The position numbers were made by a program, and so were the translations under genes. 64,000 bases of DNA, from contig JAJDZV010000008.1 of the NCBI GenBank assembly GCA_022824465.1, positions 62,001 to 126,000 on the forward strand, read 5' to 3'. This document shows positions 27,980-37,273 of this stretch, piece by piece. Position 1 is the first letter of the stretch. The number at the start of each line of letters is the position of its first letter. The stretch comes from Anaerolineae bacterium (GTDB taxonomy: Bacteria; Chloroflexota; Anaerolineae; Aggregatilineales; Phototrophicaceae). Under the pieces are notes generated by a model, which was not told the origin of the DNA, ran no database searches, and saw only the letters and a program-made list of their open reading frames with translations.

Positions 27980-30665
27980 TCTTCATTCCGGCGGCGATGC
28001 CATTGATTGTCGAGAGCGTGGCGTCCAGCACTGTTCGGCGCTTGGCGTCGTCCTTGTCAAGCTGGCGCAATTCTCGCAGGAGCGCCACTTGCATGAAGTT
28101 CAGCGGGTCGACATAGGGGTTGCGTCGCTGGATCGAGGTGCGTATCGCCGCCATGTTGGCGAGCAACTCCCCACGGTTCGTGACCCGTGTAATCATCTCG
28201 CTGCTCAGGGCGTGTTCGTTTCTGATCCACTCGAAGAATCGTCGGCGCAGCTCCGGCGGCTCGACCAGCGACGCATAGAGTTCGGCGATGCCCATATCGG
28301 CTTTGGCGACATCCAACTGCGCGTTGTCGATCGCGGCTTGAAAGAAGGACCAATCCCGATACATTTCCTGCAGCAGCGCCAGGCCGCGCTCGTCTTCATC
28401 AGCGAATCGCTTGAAGGCCGCGCCTATGCCAAACCAGCTTGGCACGATCGCCCGGCTTTGCATCCAACTGAACATCCAGGGTATGGCGCGCATGGCGGCG
28501 AATCCGCCTTTCGCCTGCCTCTTGGCCGGACGGGAACTGATTTGCAGCTGGCTCAATTCATTTATCGGCGTCGCCTGCTGCCAATAATCCAGAAAGCCCT
28601 CGCTCTCGTACACGAACTCGCGGTAACAACGTCGGCTGAACTCGGACAACATCGCCATCGCTTCAAAGTAATGCGCGGGCACATGATGCGTCTCTTGCAA
28701 GCCCATGCCGATTAGCACAGCGTTCATCACCTGGTTGAGATGGCGATGGGCGATGTCGCGGTTGCTATAGCGGTAGGCGATGACTTCTCCTTGCTCTGTT
28801 ATCTTGACGCCGCCATGCAGCGACTCCGGCGGGTTTGACAGGATCGCCCGGTTAGTCGGTCCGCCGCCGCGGCCGATGCTGCCGCCCCGCCCGTGGAATA
28901 GCTCGAGCGATACGCCCTTTTCGACGCACTTCTCGGTGAGGATGCGCTGGGCATTATAGAGATTCCAATTGGACGCCAGGTAGCCGCCGTCCTTGCCGCT
29001 ATCGGAATAGCCGATCATCACTTGTTGCCGCAAGCCGCGTTTGCCCGCGCGCGCGACCAAGTGCTTGCGATACTCCGGATTATCGAACAGGGCTTCCATC
29101 ACCGCCGGCGCGCGATAAAGATCGTCGATGGTTTCGAATAGCGGTACGATGTAGACATCATTCGATATCCCAACTTCGCGCGCGAACAAGAGCATCGTCA
29201 AGACATCGCTCGACTGCTTGGACATGCTGGCGATGACGGTATCAATGACTATGTGGTCATATTTGGCGTGAGCGGCCGCGATCATCTGCCAAGTGCGGAT
29301 GACGCTCTGCGTGGTCTCGGTGAAAATGCTGATTTCGTTGGGGAAAAGCGGACGGCGATTTCGAATCTCCGCAGTTAGCAGGGCTTGCTTGTCCGCTTCC
29401 GGCAGCGAGCCGTAGTCCGTCGCGATGTCATAGTACTCCAGGATTTCATCCAGCGCGGCGCGGTGCAGGTTGGCGTCCTCGCGGACTTCCAGCGGCACGA
29501 GGTGCAAGCCGAAAAGCCTCACTTTGCGGATCAACCGCTGGACGGCGCCCATAGCCGCTCGCGCGCCGCGGTGCTGTTTGAGGCTGTCTTGAACTTGCAG
29601 AAGATCGCGCAGCAAAACGCGACTCGAGGCGTATGCATCCGCTTCGAGTGTGCGATAGATTCGCGCCATCTTGTGGCGATAGAGCTCGCCGCTGGCATGT
29701 CCGTTTTGGCGGCCTGCGCCGCGCGCCTCAGACTTGAGCGCATCGGAGGCGCCGAAGTGGTCGGTGTCCTGCGTAAGATGCTGGCGCAGAAACTCAATCT
29801 CCTCCAGATACATGTCACGCGCCGTCGCCCGCAAGGTCTCCAGCGTTTGCAGCGTGACATCAGTTGTCACGTTGGGATTGCCATCGCGGTCGCCGCCAAT
29901 CCACGATGCGTACCGAAGGACAGGCGGCAATTCCGACCAATCTTCCTCCGGATAGAAGCGCTCAAGCGCCAGCTGCAGATCTTCATAGATGTCGATGACG
30001 ACATCGGCGATCACTGACCGGATGAAGTAAATGCCAAAGTCGACTTCGTCCGCCACCTGTTTCTTAGAGGCGCGCACCAGCCGCGTCTGCCAAAGCTCCT
30101 CGATTTCTTCGGCGAGCGCCAGTTCCAGCTTTGCCGACTCGCGCGGGAGCAGGTTCTGCCGGTCGCGGCGTTCCATCATCTGCGCGATATGGCGCAGCTT
30201 GACCAGAATCTCTTGTCGCTTGGCTTCCGAAGGATGCGCGGTTAGCACCAGGCGAAGACGCGACTTTTCGAGCAATGCGCGGATTTCGCGCGCCGTCTTG
30301 CCGCTCGACTTCAAGGCGCCTATGGCGGCGACGATGGATTCTTTGAGCGTGCCTTGCGCTTCACGTTGCCGTATGACGCGAATCCGCTGGAGATCCTCCG
30401 CGATATTGATGAGCTGGAAATAATTGGAGAAGGCTTTGATGAGGACGTTTTTCGCATCGAGCGGCAGGTTCTCCAGGCGATTAGCCAATTGAAAGGCGGC
30501 ATCGGCATCGCCCTCGCGCCGAGCTTTCGACATCGCGCGAACCTCTTCCACCAAGTCATAGGCTCCCATTCCGTTCTGTTCCTGGATTATGACGCCGAGC
30601 CAGTTGCCCAAGGTGCGGATATCCTGGCTGAGAGGCGAGCTGCTTGCCTTCGGTCGGTCGCTCAT
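27969..30665 (-). CDS. ppc: Phosphoenolpyruvate carboxylase
   Basis: 898 residues, full length. The enzyme carboxylates PEP to oxaloacetate to refill the TCA cycle. LTAHPSEAKR (catalytic His, near 160), GGDRDGNPNV, IGYSDSGKDGGYLASNW and FHGRGGSIGRGGGP (PEP and bicarbonate sites) and SRAIVPSWFGIG are all intact. Allosteric regulation is usual in the family. It is transcribed away from ftcD; a palindrome GCACTATAGTGC lies between the two genes. Confidence 0.97.
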   Translation of the reverse strand: MSDRPKASSSPLSQDIRTLGNWLGVIIQEQNGMGAYDLVEEVRAMSKARREGDADAAFQLANRLENLPLDAKNVLIKAFSNYFQLINIAEDLQRIRVIRQREAQGTLKESIVAAIGALKSSGKTAREIRALLEKSRLRLVLTAHPSEAKRQEILVKLRHIAQMMERRDRQNLLPRESAKLELALAEEIEELWQTRLVRASKKQVADEVDFGIYFIRSVIADVVIDIYEDLQLALERFYPEEDWSELPPVLRYASWIGGDRDGNPNVTTDVTLQTLETLRATARDMYLEEIEFLRQHLTQDTDHFGASDALKSEARGAGRQNGHASGELYRHKMARIYRTLEADAYASSRVLLRDLLQVQDSLKQHRGARAAMGAVQRLIRKVRLFGLHLVPLEVREDANLHRAALDEILEYYDIATDYGSLPEADKQALLTAEIRNRRPLFPNEISIFTETTQSVIRTWQMIAAAHAKYDHIVIDTVIASMSKQSSDVLTMLLFAREVGISNDVYIVPLFETIDDLYRAPAVMEALFDNPEYRKHLVARAGKRGLRQQVMIGYSDSGKDGGYLASNWNLYNAQRILTEKCVEKGVSLELFHGRGGSIGRGGGPTNRAILSNPPESLHGGVKITEQGEVIAYRYSNRDIAHRHLNQVMNAVLIGMGLQETHHVPAHYFEAMAMLSEFSRRCYREFVYESEGFLDYWQQATPINELSQLQISSRPAKRQAKGGFAAMRAIPWMFSWMQSRAIVPSWFGIGAAFKRFADEDERGLALLQEMYRDWSFFQAAIDNAQLDVAKADMGIAELYASLVEPPELRRRFFEWIRNEHALSSEMITRVTNRGELLANMAAIRTSIQRRNPYVDPLNFMQVALLRELRQLDKDDAKRRTVLDATLSTINGIAAGMKTTG

Positions 30666-30692
30666 GTCATACTCCCGCTAGCGTATAGCAAG

Positions 30693-30704
30693 GCACTATA
30701 GTGC
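30693..30704. promoter_or_regulatory. Perfect 12-bp palindrome between ppc and ftcD
   Basis: GCACTATAGTGC is a perfect inverted repeat in the 94-base divergent region. It is nearly the same as the site before the PspA-like gene (TGCACTATAATGCA at 18927-18940), so both could be one regulator's operator. Function inferred only. Confidence 0.35.
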
Positions 30705-30759
30705 AAGACATGGCGCGATTCTAGGTCAACTTGATGCCGGCGACGGCGAGGGAGATTGC

Positions 30760-31662
30760 GTGGGCGCGCTTGTCGAATGCGTGGCGAATTTCTCGGAAGG
30801 CCGCCGGCTCGCGGTGGTTGAAGACATTATAAACGCTATCGCCGCGACCGACGGCGCTTTCCTGCTCGGCGCCGAAAGCGATGCTTACCACAATCGGGCG
30901 GTCGTTACCTTCGCTGGCGCGCCGGACCGTGTGAGCGAGGCCGCCTATGCCAGTATCCAACGCGCGGCGGAATTGATTGACATGGACCAGCACAGGGGAC
31001 AACATCCGCGGATCGGCGCGGCTGATGTCATTCCCTTCATACCCCTGCGCGGCCTGACCATGGCCGACTGCGCTAAGCTGGCGCGCAAGCTGGGCAAGCG
31101 GGTCGGGGAGACGCTGAATCTTCCTGTCTTCTTATACGCACATGCCGCGATGCAAACGGCGAATCGTAATCTGGCGGATATCCGTCGAGGCGGTTATGAG
31201 CGGCTGAAAGTCGCGCTACCCGCCGGTGAGCCGCCATTTCCCGACAGCGGACCACGAGTCGCTGGTCCCGCCGGCGGGTGCGCGATCGGCGCGCGTGATT
31301 TGCTAATCGCCTACAACGTCTATCTCGATACAGCCGACGTCGCGGCAGCGCGAACGATCGCCCGCGCGATTCGCGAGTCGTCCGGCGGTTTGCCGCATGT
31401 CAAGGCGCTGGGCTTGCTCGTCAAGGGCATGGCGCAAGTCTCGATGAATCTCACGAACTATCGGGTGACATCTATGCGCCGCGCAAGGGAGGCAATCCGC
31501 GCCGAATCGGCAAAAATCGGCGTCAACTTGCTGCATTCAGAGATTGTCGGATTGGCGCCGATAGCTGCCCTCACCGCTGACGATGCAGCGTACTTGCAGA
31601 TCGACAATTTCGACCAGTCTCGCGTCCTGGAATGCCAATTGGACCGGCTCCTGCCGCGCTGA
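30760..31662 (+). CDS. ftcD: Glutamate formiminotransferase (FtcD N-terminal type)
   Basis: 300 residues, the formiminotransferase domain alone. It moves the formimino group from formiminoglutamate to tetrahydrofolate in histidine degradation, and related forms act on 5-formyl-THF. LVECVANFSEGR opens the protein, and HRGQHPRIGAADVIPF carries the catalytic His region. GTG at 30760 starts the gene after a GAGGGAG ribosome site. No cyclodeaminase or hut gene is nearby. Divergent from ppc. Confidence 0.9.
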   Translation: MGALVECVANFSEGRRLAVVEDIINAIAATDGAFLLGAESDAYHNRAVVTFAGAPDRVSEAAYASIQRAAELIDMDQHRGQHPRIGAADVIPFIPLRGLTMADCAKLARKLGKRVGETLNLPVFLYAHAAMQTANRNLADIRRGGYERLKVALPAGEPPFPDSGPRVAGPAGGCAIGARDLLIAYNVYLDTADVAAARTIARAIRESSGGLPHVKALGLLVKGMAQVSMNLTNYRVTSMRRAREAIRAESAKIGVNLLHSEIVGLAPIAALTADDAAYLQIDNFDQSRVLECQLDRLLPR

Positions 31663-31676
31663 CCGACTACGCAAGT

Positions 31677-31705
31677 TTGTCGCGTCTCAATAGACGTGAT
31701 AAAAT
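31677..31705 (+). promoter_or_regulatory. Promoter of the peptide-transport/hydantoinase operon
   Basis: TTGTCG (31677-31682), a 17-base spacer and TGA-TAAAAT (extended -10; TAAAAT at 31700-31705). An inverted repeat CGTCT-CAAT-AGACG (31683-31696) lies between the boxes and could be an operator. The leader to the start at 31767 is about 55 bases. Confidence 0.6.
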
Positions 31706-31766
31706 CCGAACGTCGACTCGTGACGACGACAAATAACTGCAATTGATCTAGCCAAGGATGTGACCT

Positions 31767-33311
31767 ATGAAACGCCTGCTGCGATTTTTTCTTGTTCTAT
31801 CGCTCTTGCTGACGCCGCTTTTCGCCACGGTGGCGCAAGAGCGCAATGTGTTTGTCTATGCCCATCCGGTGGCTTTCCCCAACCTGGACCCCAGCGCCGG
31901 AAATTCAAACGAAAACGTGGTCATGGGCAATGTCTACGAGACGTTGACCTTCTACAACGCTCCGGGCAGCGACGAGATTCTCAGCCCGAAACTGGCGGAG
32001 TCCTGGGAGGCTTCCGCTGACTCAACCACCTGGACATTCAACTTGCGCGATGGCGTGACCTTTCACGACGGCGCTGAATTCAACGCCGCGGCCGTCAAAA
32101 AGGCGCTCGACCGCACGATCGCGATGGGAGAGGGTTCCGCCTGGATCTTCGGCATGATTGAATCAATTGAGGTAGTCGATGACCTGGTCGTGCAATTCAA
32201 TTTGCAGTATCCGGCGCCGCTGGACCTGGTGCTCTCCGCGGGTTACGCCGCCTGGATCATGAGCCCCAACGCCGCCGAGCAAGATAGCGCCTGGTTCAAC
32301 GATGGCAACGCCGCCGGCACCGGTCCCTACATGATCGCCAGCCACGAGCCCAGTCAACGCATGATCCTCGAAGCCAATCCGGATTACTGGGGCGGTTGGG
32401 ACGAGGGGCAGGTCGACACGATTGTCTTCGACATCATTGAAGACAGCACGGTGCTCGAGCAGGAAATCCGCTCAGGCAATGCCGACTTCACTTACAGCTT
32501 GCCTTTCGATAACTACGGTCCGTTGGCGGAGGCTGATGGCGTGGTCGTCGATGTGACGCCGTCGTTCCAGAACTTGCTGATTCTGCTGAACAATGTCAAA
32601 GAACCGACCAATGATCGGCTCGTTCGCCAAGCAATTTCATACGCTTTCCCCTACGCAGACGTCGTCGCGAGCCTGTACGCCGGCATGGGAACGCAGTCGC
32701 GCGGCGCAATACCAGCCAATATGTGGGGGCACGGCGACGAGCTCTACCAATACAGCCACGACCTTGACAAAGCGCGCGAACTGCTCGCGGAAGCTGGTTA
32801 CCCCGATGGCGGCATCAGCCTGGTCTACACGCATGTCGCCAGCGATCTGGATGAACAGCAGGTGGGCGAATTGTGGCGCGCCAGCCTGGCTGAAATCGGC
32901 GTCGAACTGGAGATTCGCGGTTTGGCTTGGGAGGCGCAATGGGACCTGGCGATCAACGATCCAGCGACCGCGCAAGACGCCTTCGGATTCTACTGGTGGC
33001 CCGATTACATCACGCCGAATTCCTGGCTTTACGCCATGTTCCGCTCCGAAGAAGAACCCTTCTTCAACCTGGGCTATTACGCCAACCCGGATTTCGATAT
33101 GGTAATTGACGAAGCGGAAGTGATCAGCGGCACCGATCGCGCGGCCGCGGAAGCCATGTTCATCCAGGCGCAGGCCATGCTGCTGGATGACGCCGCCGCC
33201 ATCTTCGTCGTCGATCTCCCTGATATTCACGTGATCCGCGATGATGTCAGCGGTTATGTCAACAACCCGGCTTATCCGCATGTGGTCTTCTTCTACGACT
33301 TGACGCGCTAG
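31767..33311 (+). CDS. Peptide-type ABC transporter substrate-binding protein
   Basis: 514 residues, SBP family 5 (DppA/OppA-like), exported. A classical signal peptide (1-23) ends at TVAQ. The rest carries typical blocks PNLDPSAGNSNENVVMGNVY, LAESWEASADSTTWTFNLRD and FHDGAEFNAAAVK. It is the first gene of a nine-kilobase run: two permeases, two ATPases and HyuA/HyuB. In such sets the substrate may be a di/oligopeptide or a cyclic amide/hydantoin-like compound. An intercistronic hairpin follows. Confidence 0.92.
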   Translation: MKRLLRFFLVLSLLLTPLFATVAQERNVFVYAHPVAFPNLDPSAGNSNENVVMGNVYETLTFYNAPGSDEILSPKLAESWEASADSTTWTFNLRDGVTFHDGAEFNAAAVKKALDRTIAMGEGSAWIFGMIESIEVVDDLVVQFNLQYPAPLDLVLSAGYAAWIMSPNAAEQDSAWFNDGNAAGTGPYMIASHEPSQRMILEANPDYWGGWDEGQVDTIVFDIIEDSTVLEQEIRSGNADFTYSLPFDNYGPLAEADGVVVDVTPSFQNLLILLNNVKEPTNDRLVRQAISYAFPYADVVASLYAGMGTQSRGAIPANMWGHGDELYQYSHDLDKARELLAEAGYPDGGISLVYTHVASDLDEQQVGELWRASLAEIGVELEIRGLAWEAQWDLAINDPATAQDAFGFYWWPDYITPNSWLYAMFRSEEEPFFNLGYYANPDFDMVIDEAEVISGTDRAAAEAMFIQAQAMLLDDAAAIFVVDLPDIHVIRDDVSGYVNNPAYPHVVFFYDLTR

Positions 33312-33317
33312 GATTGC

Positions 33318-33360
33318 TCAAGCGGTTCGGCACTGCCCGATCGGTGCCGAACTTGCTTGA
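33318..33360 (+). promoter_or_regulatory. Intercistronic stem-loop after the binding-protein gene
   Basis: TCAAGC / GCTTGA form an outer six-base stem and GTTCGGCAC / GTGCCGAAC an inner nine-base stem around a 10-base loop. There is no T-run after it, so it is more likely an mRNA-stabilising and 3'-end-defining hairpin than a full terminator, the arrangement often used to keep binding-protein expression above that of permeases. Confidence 0.6.
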
Positions 33361-33375
33361 TTCCGAGGCTCACAA

Positions 33376-34398
33376 ATGACGGCAATCACCTTCTTGTTGC
33401 GCCGCTTGAGCCTGTCGGTCTTCGTCTTCATCGGCGTTCTGATCTTGACATTCTTCGTATCCCGCGTCATCCCGGGCAATCCGGCCGCTCTGTATGCCGG
33501 CGCCCGTCCGCGCCCGGAGCAGGTCGAAGCAATCAAAGTCAAGCTTGGCTTGGACAAGCCCCTGCACGAACAGTTCCTTGTCTACGTCAGCGACCTCCTC
33601 GATGGCGACCTCGGCGAGTCGTATCATTCGCGCCGCTCGATCAATACCGACCTGAGCATCTTCTTGCCAGCCACTTTGGAGCTTGTAATCGCGGCGGTCT
33701 TCATAGCGCTGCTCGTGGGGATTCCCATTGGCGTATTGGCTGGCGCCTATCCGAAGAGCGCATTCGACTACGCCACTCGGCTCGTTGCCATTGCTGGTGT
33801 TTCCGTTCCCTCATTCTGGCTGGCGTTGATCGCGCAGTTTATCTTCTTCAGCAGCTTGGGCTGGTTGCCGCTGGGCGGGCGAATCAGCCGCGACGCCTCG
33901 CTCTTTTATCCGATCGCGGCGCAGACCGGCTTCTATCTCGTTGACGCCGCCGTCAGCAGCAATTGGGACGCATTCTTTGACGCGCTTCATCACCTCATCC
34001 TGCCGGCGCTCGTGCTCTCAGCCTATCCCTTGGGAGTCGCCATTCGCATGACGCAAGCCTCAATGATCGAGGCGCTCGCCGAAAACTACATCACATCGGC
34101 GCGGGCCGCCGGCTTGTCGCAGCGCGTGATCTTGTTCAAGCTGGCGTTGAAGAACGCGATTATGCCGGCGCTGACCGTCGTCGGCCTGTCCTTCGCCTAT
34201 TCGATCACGGGCGCCTTTCTGGTGGAGACGATCTTCTCCTGGCCCGGCGTCGGCAAATACGTTACGGAAGCGGTGCTCAATGTGGACTTTCCCGTGATAA
34301 TCGCCGTCACCTTGGTCGTCACCGTCGTTTATATCCTTGTCAACCTCGCTGTGGACTTGCTGCAAGCGCTGCTGGATCCGCGCGTGCGGCTTGGTTGA
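33376..34398 (+). CDS. ABC transporter permease, DppB/OppB type
   Basis: 340 residues with six helices. N-terminal FLLRRLSLSVFVFIGVLILT and FFVSRVIPGNP (the DppB family has an N-terminal helix and the periplasmic AxGxNP-like block). The EAA loop that docks to the ATPase is in TSARAAGLSQRVILFKLALK. It overlaps or nearly touches the next permease gene. Forms the channel with the DppC-like partner. Confidence 0.93.
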   Translation: MTAITFLLRRLSLSVFVFIGVLILTFFVSRVIPGNPAALYAGARPRPEQVEAIKVKLGLDKPLHEQFLVYVSDLLDGDLGESYHSRRSINTDLSIFLPATLELVIAAVFIALLVGIPIGVLAGAYPKSAFDYATRLVAIAGVSVPSFWLALIAQFIFFSSLGWLPLGGRISRDASLFYPIAAQTGFYLVDAAVSSNWDAFFDALHHLILPALVLSAYPLGVAIRMTQASMIEALAENYITSARAAGLSQRVILFKLALKNAIMPALTVVGLSFAYSITGAFLVETIFSWPGVGKYVTEAVLNVDFPVIIAVTLVVTVVYILVNLAVDLLQALLDPRVRLG

Positions 34399-34412
34399 GG
34401 AGTTGCGCCATC

Positions 34413-35273
34413 GTGAGAGTTGAGGTCGGCTCAACCCTGTGGTTCCTGCTACGGGATCGAGCGGCGGTCATCAGTGCGGGTTTTCTCCTGTCGGTTGCGC
34501 TCGCCGCCGTCTTCGCGCCAATACTCACGCCTTACGCCGCACAAGGCATGGGCGATCCTGACTTGAGTCGCAAGTTCGCGGCGCCAGGCATCGAGCACCC
34601 CTTCGGCGCCGATGGCTTGGGGCGGGACCAAGTGGCGCGTTTGATGTTTGGCGCGCGCCGGTCTCTGTCAATGGGCGTGCTGGTGGTCGTGGCGGCAATT
34701 GCGGTCGGCACGCCGCTTGGCGTCGTCGCTGGCTATCTGGGCGGCTGGGTCGATGAATTGCTGATGCGCGTCACCGATGTCTTCCTGGCGTTTCCGCCGC
34801 TGTTGCTGGCTATTGCCATCGCAGCGGCTCTCGGCGCCAGCTATGTCAACGCGGTCGCGGCGATCGCGGCCACTTGGTGGCCCTGGTACGCGCGCCTGGC
34901 TCGGGCGCAGACGCTGAGCGTGCGCGAGCGCGCTTATATCGAGGCTGCGCGCGGCATCGGCGTCCGCCACCGCGTCATCATGCGCCGTCACATATTGCCC
35001 AATATCTTGACGCCGATCGTCGTTCAAGGCACGCTGGATGTCGGCACGGCGATTCTGGTCGCCGCCGGCTTAAGCTTCATCGGGCTGGGCACGCAAGCTC
35101 CCTATGCCGATTGGGGCGTGATGATCAGCGATGGCCGGCTCTATTTTCTGTCGGGACGCTGGTGGCTTTCGACCTTTCCTGGTCTGGCGATATTCCTCAC
35201 GGCAATGGCTTTCAACTTCCTCGGCGACGGCGTGCGCGTAGCCGCCGACCCGCGATTGCGCAGGACGCTATGA
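34413..35273 (+). CDS. ABC transporter permease, DppC/OppC type
   Basis: 286 residues from GTG at 34413, which has GAGGAG ten bases upstream; a TTG at 34395 is in frame and overlaps the previous stop but is less well placed. Six helices; the EAA block is EAARGIGVRHRVIMRRHILPN. HPFGADGLGRDQVARLMFGA is the DppC N-terminal signature. The ATPase gene starts inside the stop (ATGA). Confidence 0.92.
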   Translation: MRVEVGSTLWFLLRDRAAVISAGFLLSVALAAVFAPILTPYAAQGMGDPDLSRKFAAPGIEHPFGADGLGRDQVARLMFGARRSLSMGVLVVVAAIAVGTPLGVVAGYLGGWVDELLMRVTDVFLAFPPLLLAIAIAAALGASYVNAVAAIAATWWPWYARLARAQTLSVRERAYIEAARGIGVRHRVIMRRHILPNILTPIVVQGTLDVGTAILVAAGLSFIGLGTQAPYADWGVMISDGRLYFLSGRWWLSTFPGLAIFLTAMAFNFLGDGVRVAADPRLRRTL

Positions 35274-36247
35274 CTCCAATTCTCACGATAGAGAATCTGC
35301 AGGTGGAGTTCAGCACCCCATTCGGCGCGGTCCACGCGATTCGCGGCATTGATTTCTCGCTCGCGCGCGGGGATATCCTGGGCTTGGTCGGCGAAACCGG
35401 CTGCGGCAAGTCGGTGACAGGCCGAAGCATCATGCGGCTGCTTGACGAGAACGCCAAAGTCAGCGCCGGTCGCATTCTGTTTGACGGCATGGATTTGCTG
35501 CAGCTGACCGACACGGAAATGCGGCGCATTCGCGGCAATCGCATTGCTATGATATTCCAGGATCCGGCCACTTCTCTGAATCCGCTCTTCACGATTGGCG
35601 AACAGATCAAAGACGTCTTGCGGGCGCATCGAGGAAGCGGTCGTGGCGGCGCCAAGGCTCTCGCTATCGAATTGCTCGCTGATGTCGGATTGCCCGACCC
35701 AGCCCAGATGATGTCCGTCTATCCCCATCAACTCTCTGGCGGCCAACAACAACGCGCGATGATTGCCCTCAGCCTGGCCGCCGAGCCCGACGTTATCATC
35801 GCCGACGAACCGACCACCGCCCTCGATGTGACGATTCAGGCGCAGATTCTTGACCTCTTGCGCCGGCTGCAGCGCGAGCGCTCGATCAGCGTCATCTTTA
35901 TCACCCATGATCTGGGAATCGTCGCCGAGACCTGTCAGCAAGTTGTCGTGCTCTATGCCGGGCGCGTGGCCGAGAAAGGCGCGGTAGAGACGATTCTCGC
36001 CCGTCCGCAACATCCGTATACCCGCGGGCTGCTCGCGGCTCTGCCTCGACCAGGCAGCCGCGGCAACGACTTGCGGGTCATCCGCGGCAATGTGCCCAGC
36101 GGTTTTGAGCGCATAGTCGGTTGCGCCTTTGCGCCGCGCTGCGATTACGTGATGGATATCTGCCGCGCCCAGAATCCCGCATTTAGCGTGATTGACTCGA
36201 CGCATCACTCCGCCTGCCACCTGCATGAGATGCCCGCCAATGGTTGA
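35270..36247 (+). CDS. ABC transporter ATPase, DppD/OppD type
   Basis: 325 residues. Walker A GETGCGKS at 41-48, the signature LSGGQQQR and Walker B with [12 protein letters not shown] are intact; the C-terminal extension has [14 protein letters not shown], typical of OppD/DppD proteins, whose cysteines may bind an iron-sulfur cluster. Overlaps the upstream permease gene by four bases and the next ATPase gene by eight. Confidence 0.95.
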   Translation: MTPILTIENLQVEFSTPFGAVHAIRGIDFSLARGDILGLVGETGCGKSVTGRSIMRLLDENAKVSAGRILFDGMDLLQLTDTEMRRIRGNRIAMIFQDPATSLNPLFTIGEQIKDVLRAHRGSGRGGAKALAIELLADVGLPDPAQMMSVYPHQLSGGQQQRAMIALSLAAEPDVIIADEPTTALDVTIQAQILDLLRRLQRERSISVIFITHDLGIVAETCQQVVVLYAGRVAEKGAVETILARPQHPYTRGLLAALPRPGSRGNDLRVIRGNVPSGFERIVGCAFAPRCDYVMDICRAQNPAFSVIDSTHHSACHLHEMPANG

Positions 36248-37217
36248 GCCGCTGATTAAGGTGCAAGATTTGTCAATGCAATTCCTGCGTAAAGCCGGTC
36301 TTTTCGGTCGCGGCGGACAGCGGGTGCGCGCCCTGAACGGCCTCAGCTTACACGTGCGCGCGGGCGAAACGCTCGGCGTCGTCGGCGAATCAGGTTGCGG
36401 CAAAAGCACCCTGGCTCGCTGCGTTTTGCGCCTGCTCCAACCGACCGCCGGCAGCATACGCTTCGATGACGTAGACTTGCTCGCGCTCAATGATGAAGAC
36501 ATGCGCCGGATGCGCCGTCGGATGCAACTGGTATTGCAGAACCCATTCTCCTCGCTCAATCCGCGGATGAATGGCTTCGAGCTGGTGGCCGAACCTCTGC
36601 GCGCGCACCGCTCAATGCCGCGCAAAGAAATGCGGGATCTCGTGGTGGACCTGCTCACCGAGGTTGGCTTGAGCGCTGAGTTCTTGTCACGGCATCCCCA
36701 TCAGCTTAGCGGAGGACAGGCGCAGCGAATCGCACTGGCGCGCGCCCTGGCGCTCAATCCAGACTTGATCATCCTGGACGAGCCGACCTCCGCGCTGGAT
36801 GTCTCGGTGCAAGCGCAGATCATAAATCTGCTCGTCCGCCTGCAGCGACAGCGCGGCTTGACCTACCTGTTCATCACGCACGATCTCAGCGTCGTGCAAC
36901 ATATCAGCGACCGCATCGCGGTAATGTACCTCGGCAAGATCGTAGAAGAAACGAGCAGCGAAGACATCTTCGCGAATCCGCGGCATCCATACACCCAGGC
37001 GCTCTTGTCCTCGACGCCGTCGCCGGATCCAGCCGCCAAGCGACAACGCATTATCCTGCCCGGCACGGTGCCAAGCGCCGCCAATCCTCCGCCCGGCTGC
37101 GCCTTTCATACGCGCTGCCCGCAAGTGATGGAGATGTGCCGCGCGCGTATCCCTCATTCGCGTTTGATCGCGGAAGGACACCGCGTGAGCTGTCATCTGT
37201 ACGAAGCAAGCGCTTGA
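36240..37217 (+). CDS. ABC transporter ATPase, DppF/OppF type
   Basis: 325 residues. Walker A GESGCGKST at 49-57, signature LSGGQAQR, Walker B LIILDEPTSALD, and the C-terminal CAFHTRCPQVMEMC motif. Start ATG at 36240 lies eight bases inside the DppD-like gene and is preferred over an upstream frame extension from 36192. Pairs with the other ATPase in the inner-membrane complex. Confidence 0.95.
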   Translation: MVEPLIKVQDLSMQFLRKAGLFGRGGQRVRALNGLSLHVRAGETLGVVGESGCGKSTLARCVLRLLQPTAGSIRFDDVDLLALNDEDMRRMRRRMQLVLQNPFSSLNPRMNGFELVAEPLRAHRSMPRKEMRDLVVDLLTEVGLSAEFLSRHPHQLSGGQAQRIALARALALNPDLIILDEPTSALDVSVQAQIINLLVRLQRQRGLTYLFITHDLSVVQHISDRIAVMYLGKIVEETSSEDIFANPRHPYTQALLSSTPSPDPAAKRQRIILPGTVPSAANPPPGCAFHTRCPQVMEMCRARIPHSRLIAEGHRVSCHLYEASA

Positions 37218-37273
37218 CCGTCTCTGCCTTCCGACGAGACGCAAGCGCAAAGAGAGAACGAGGCACGACTTGC

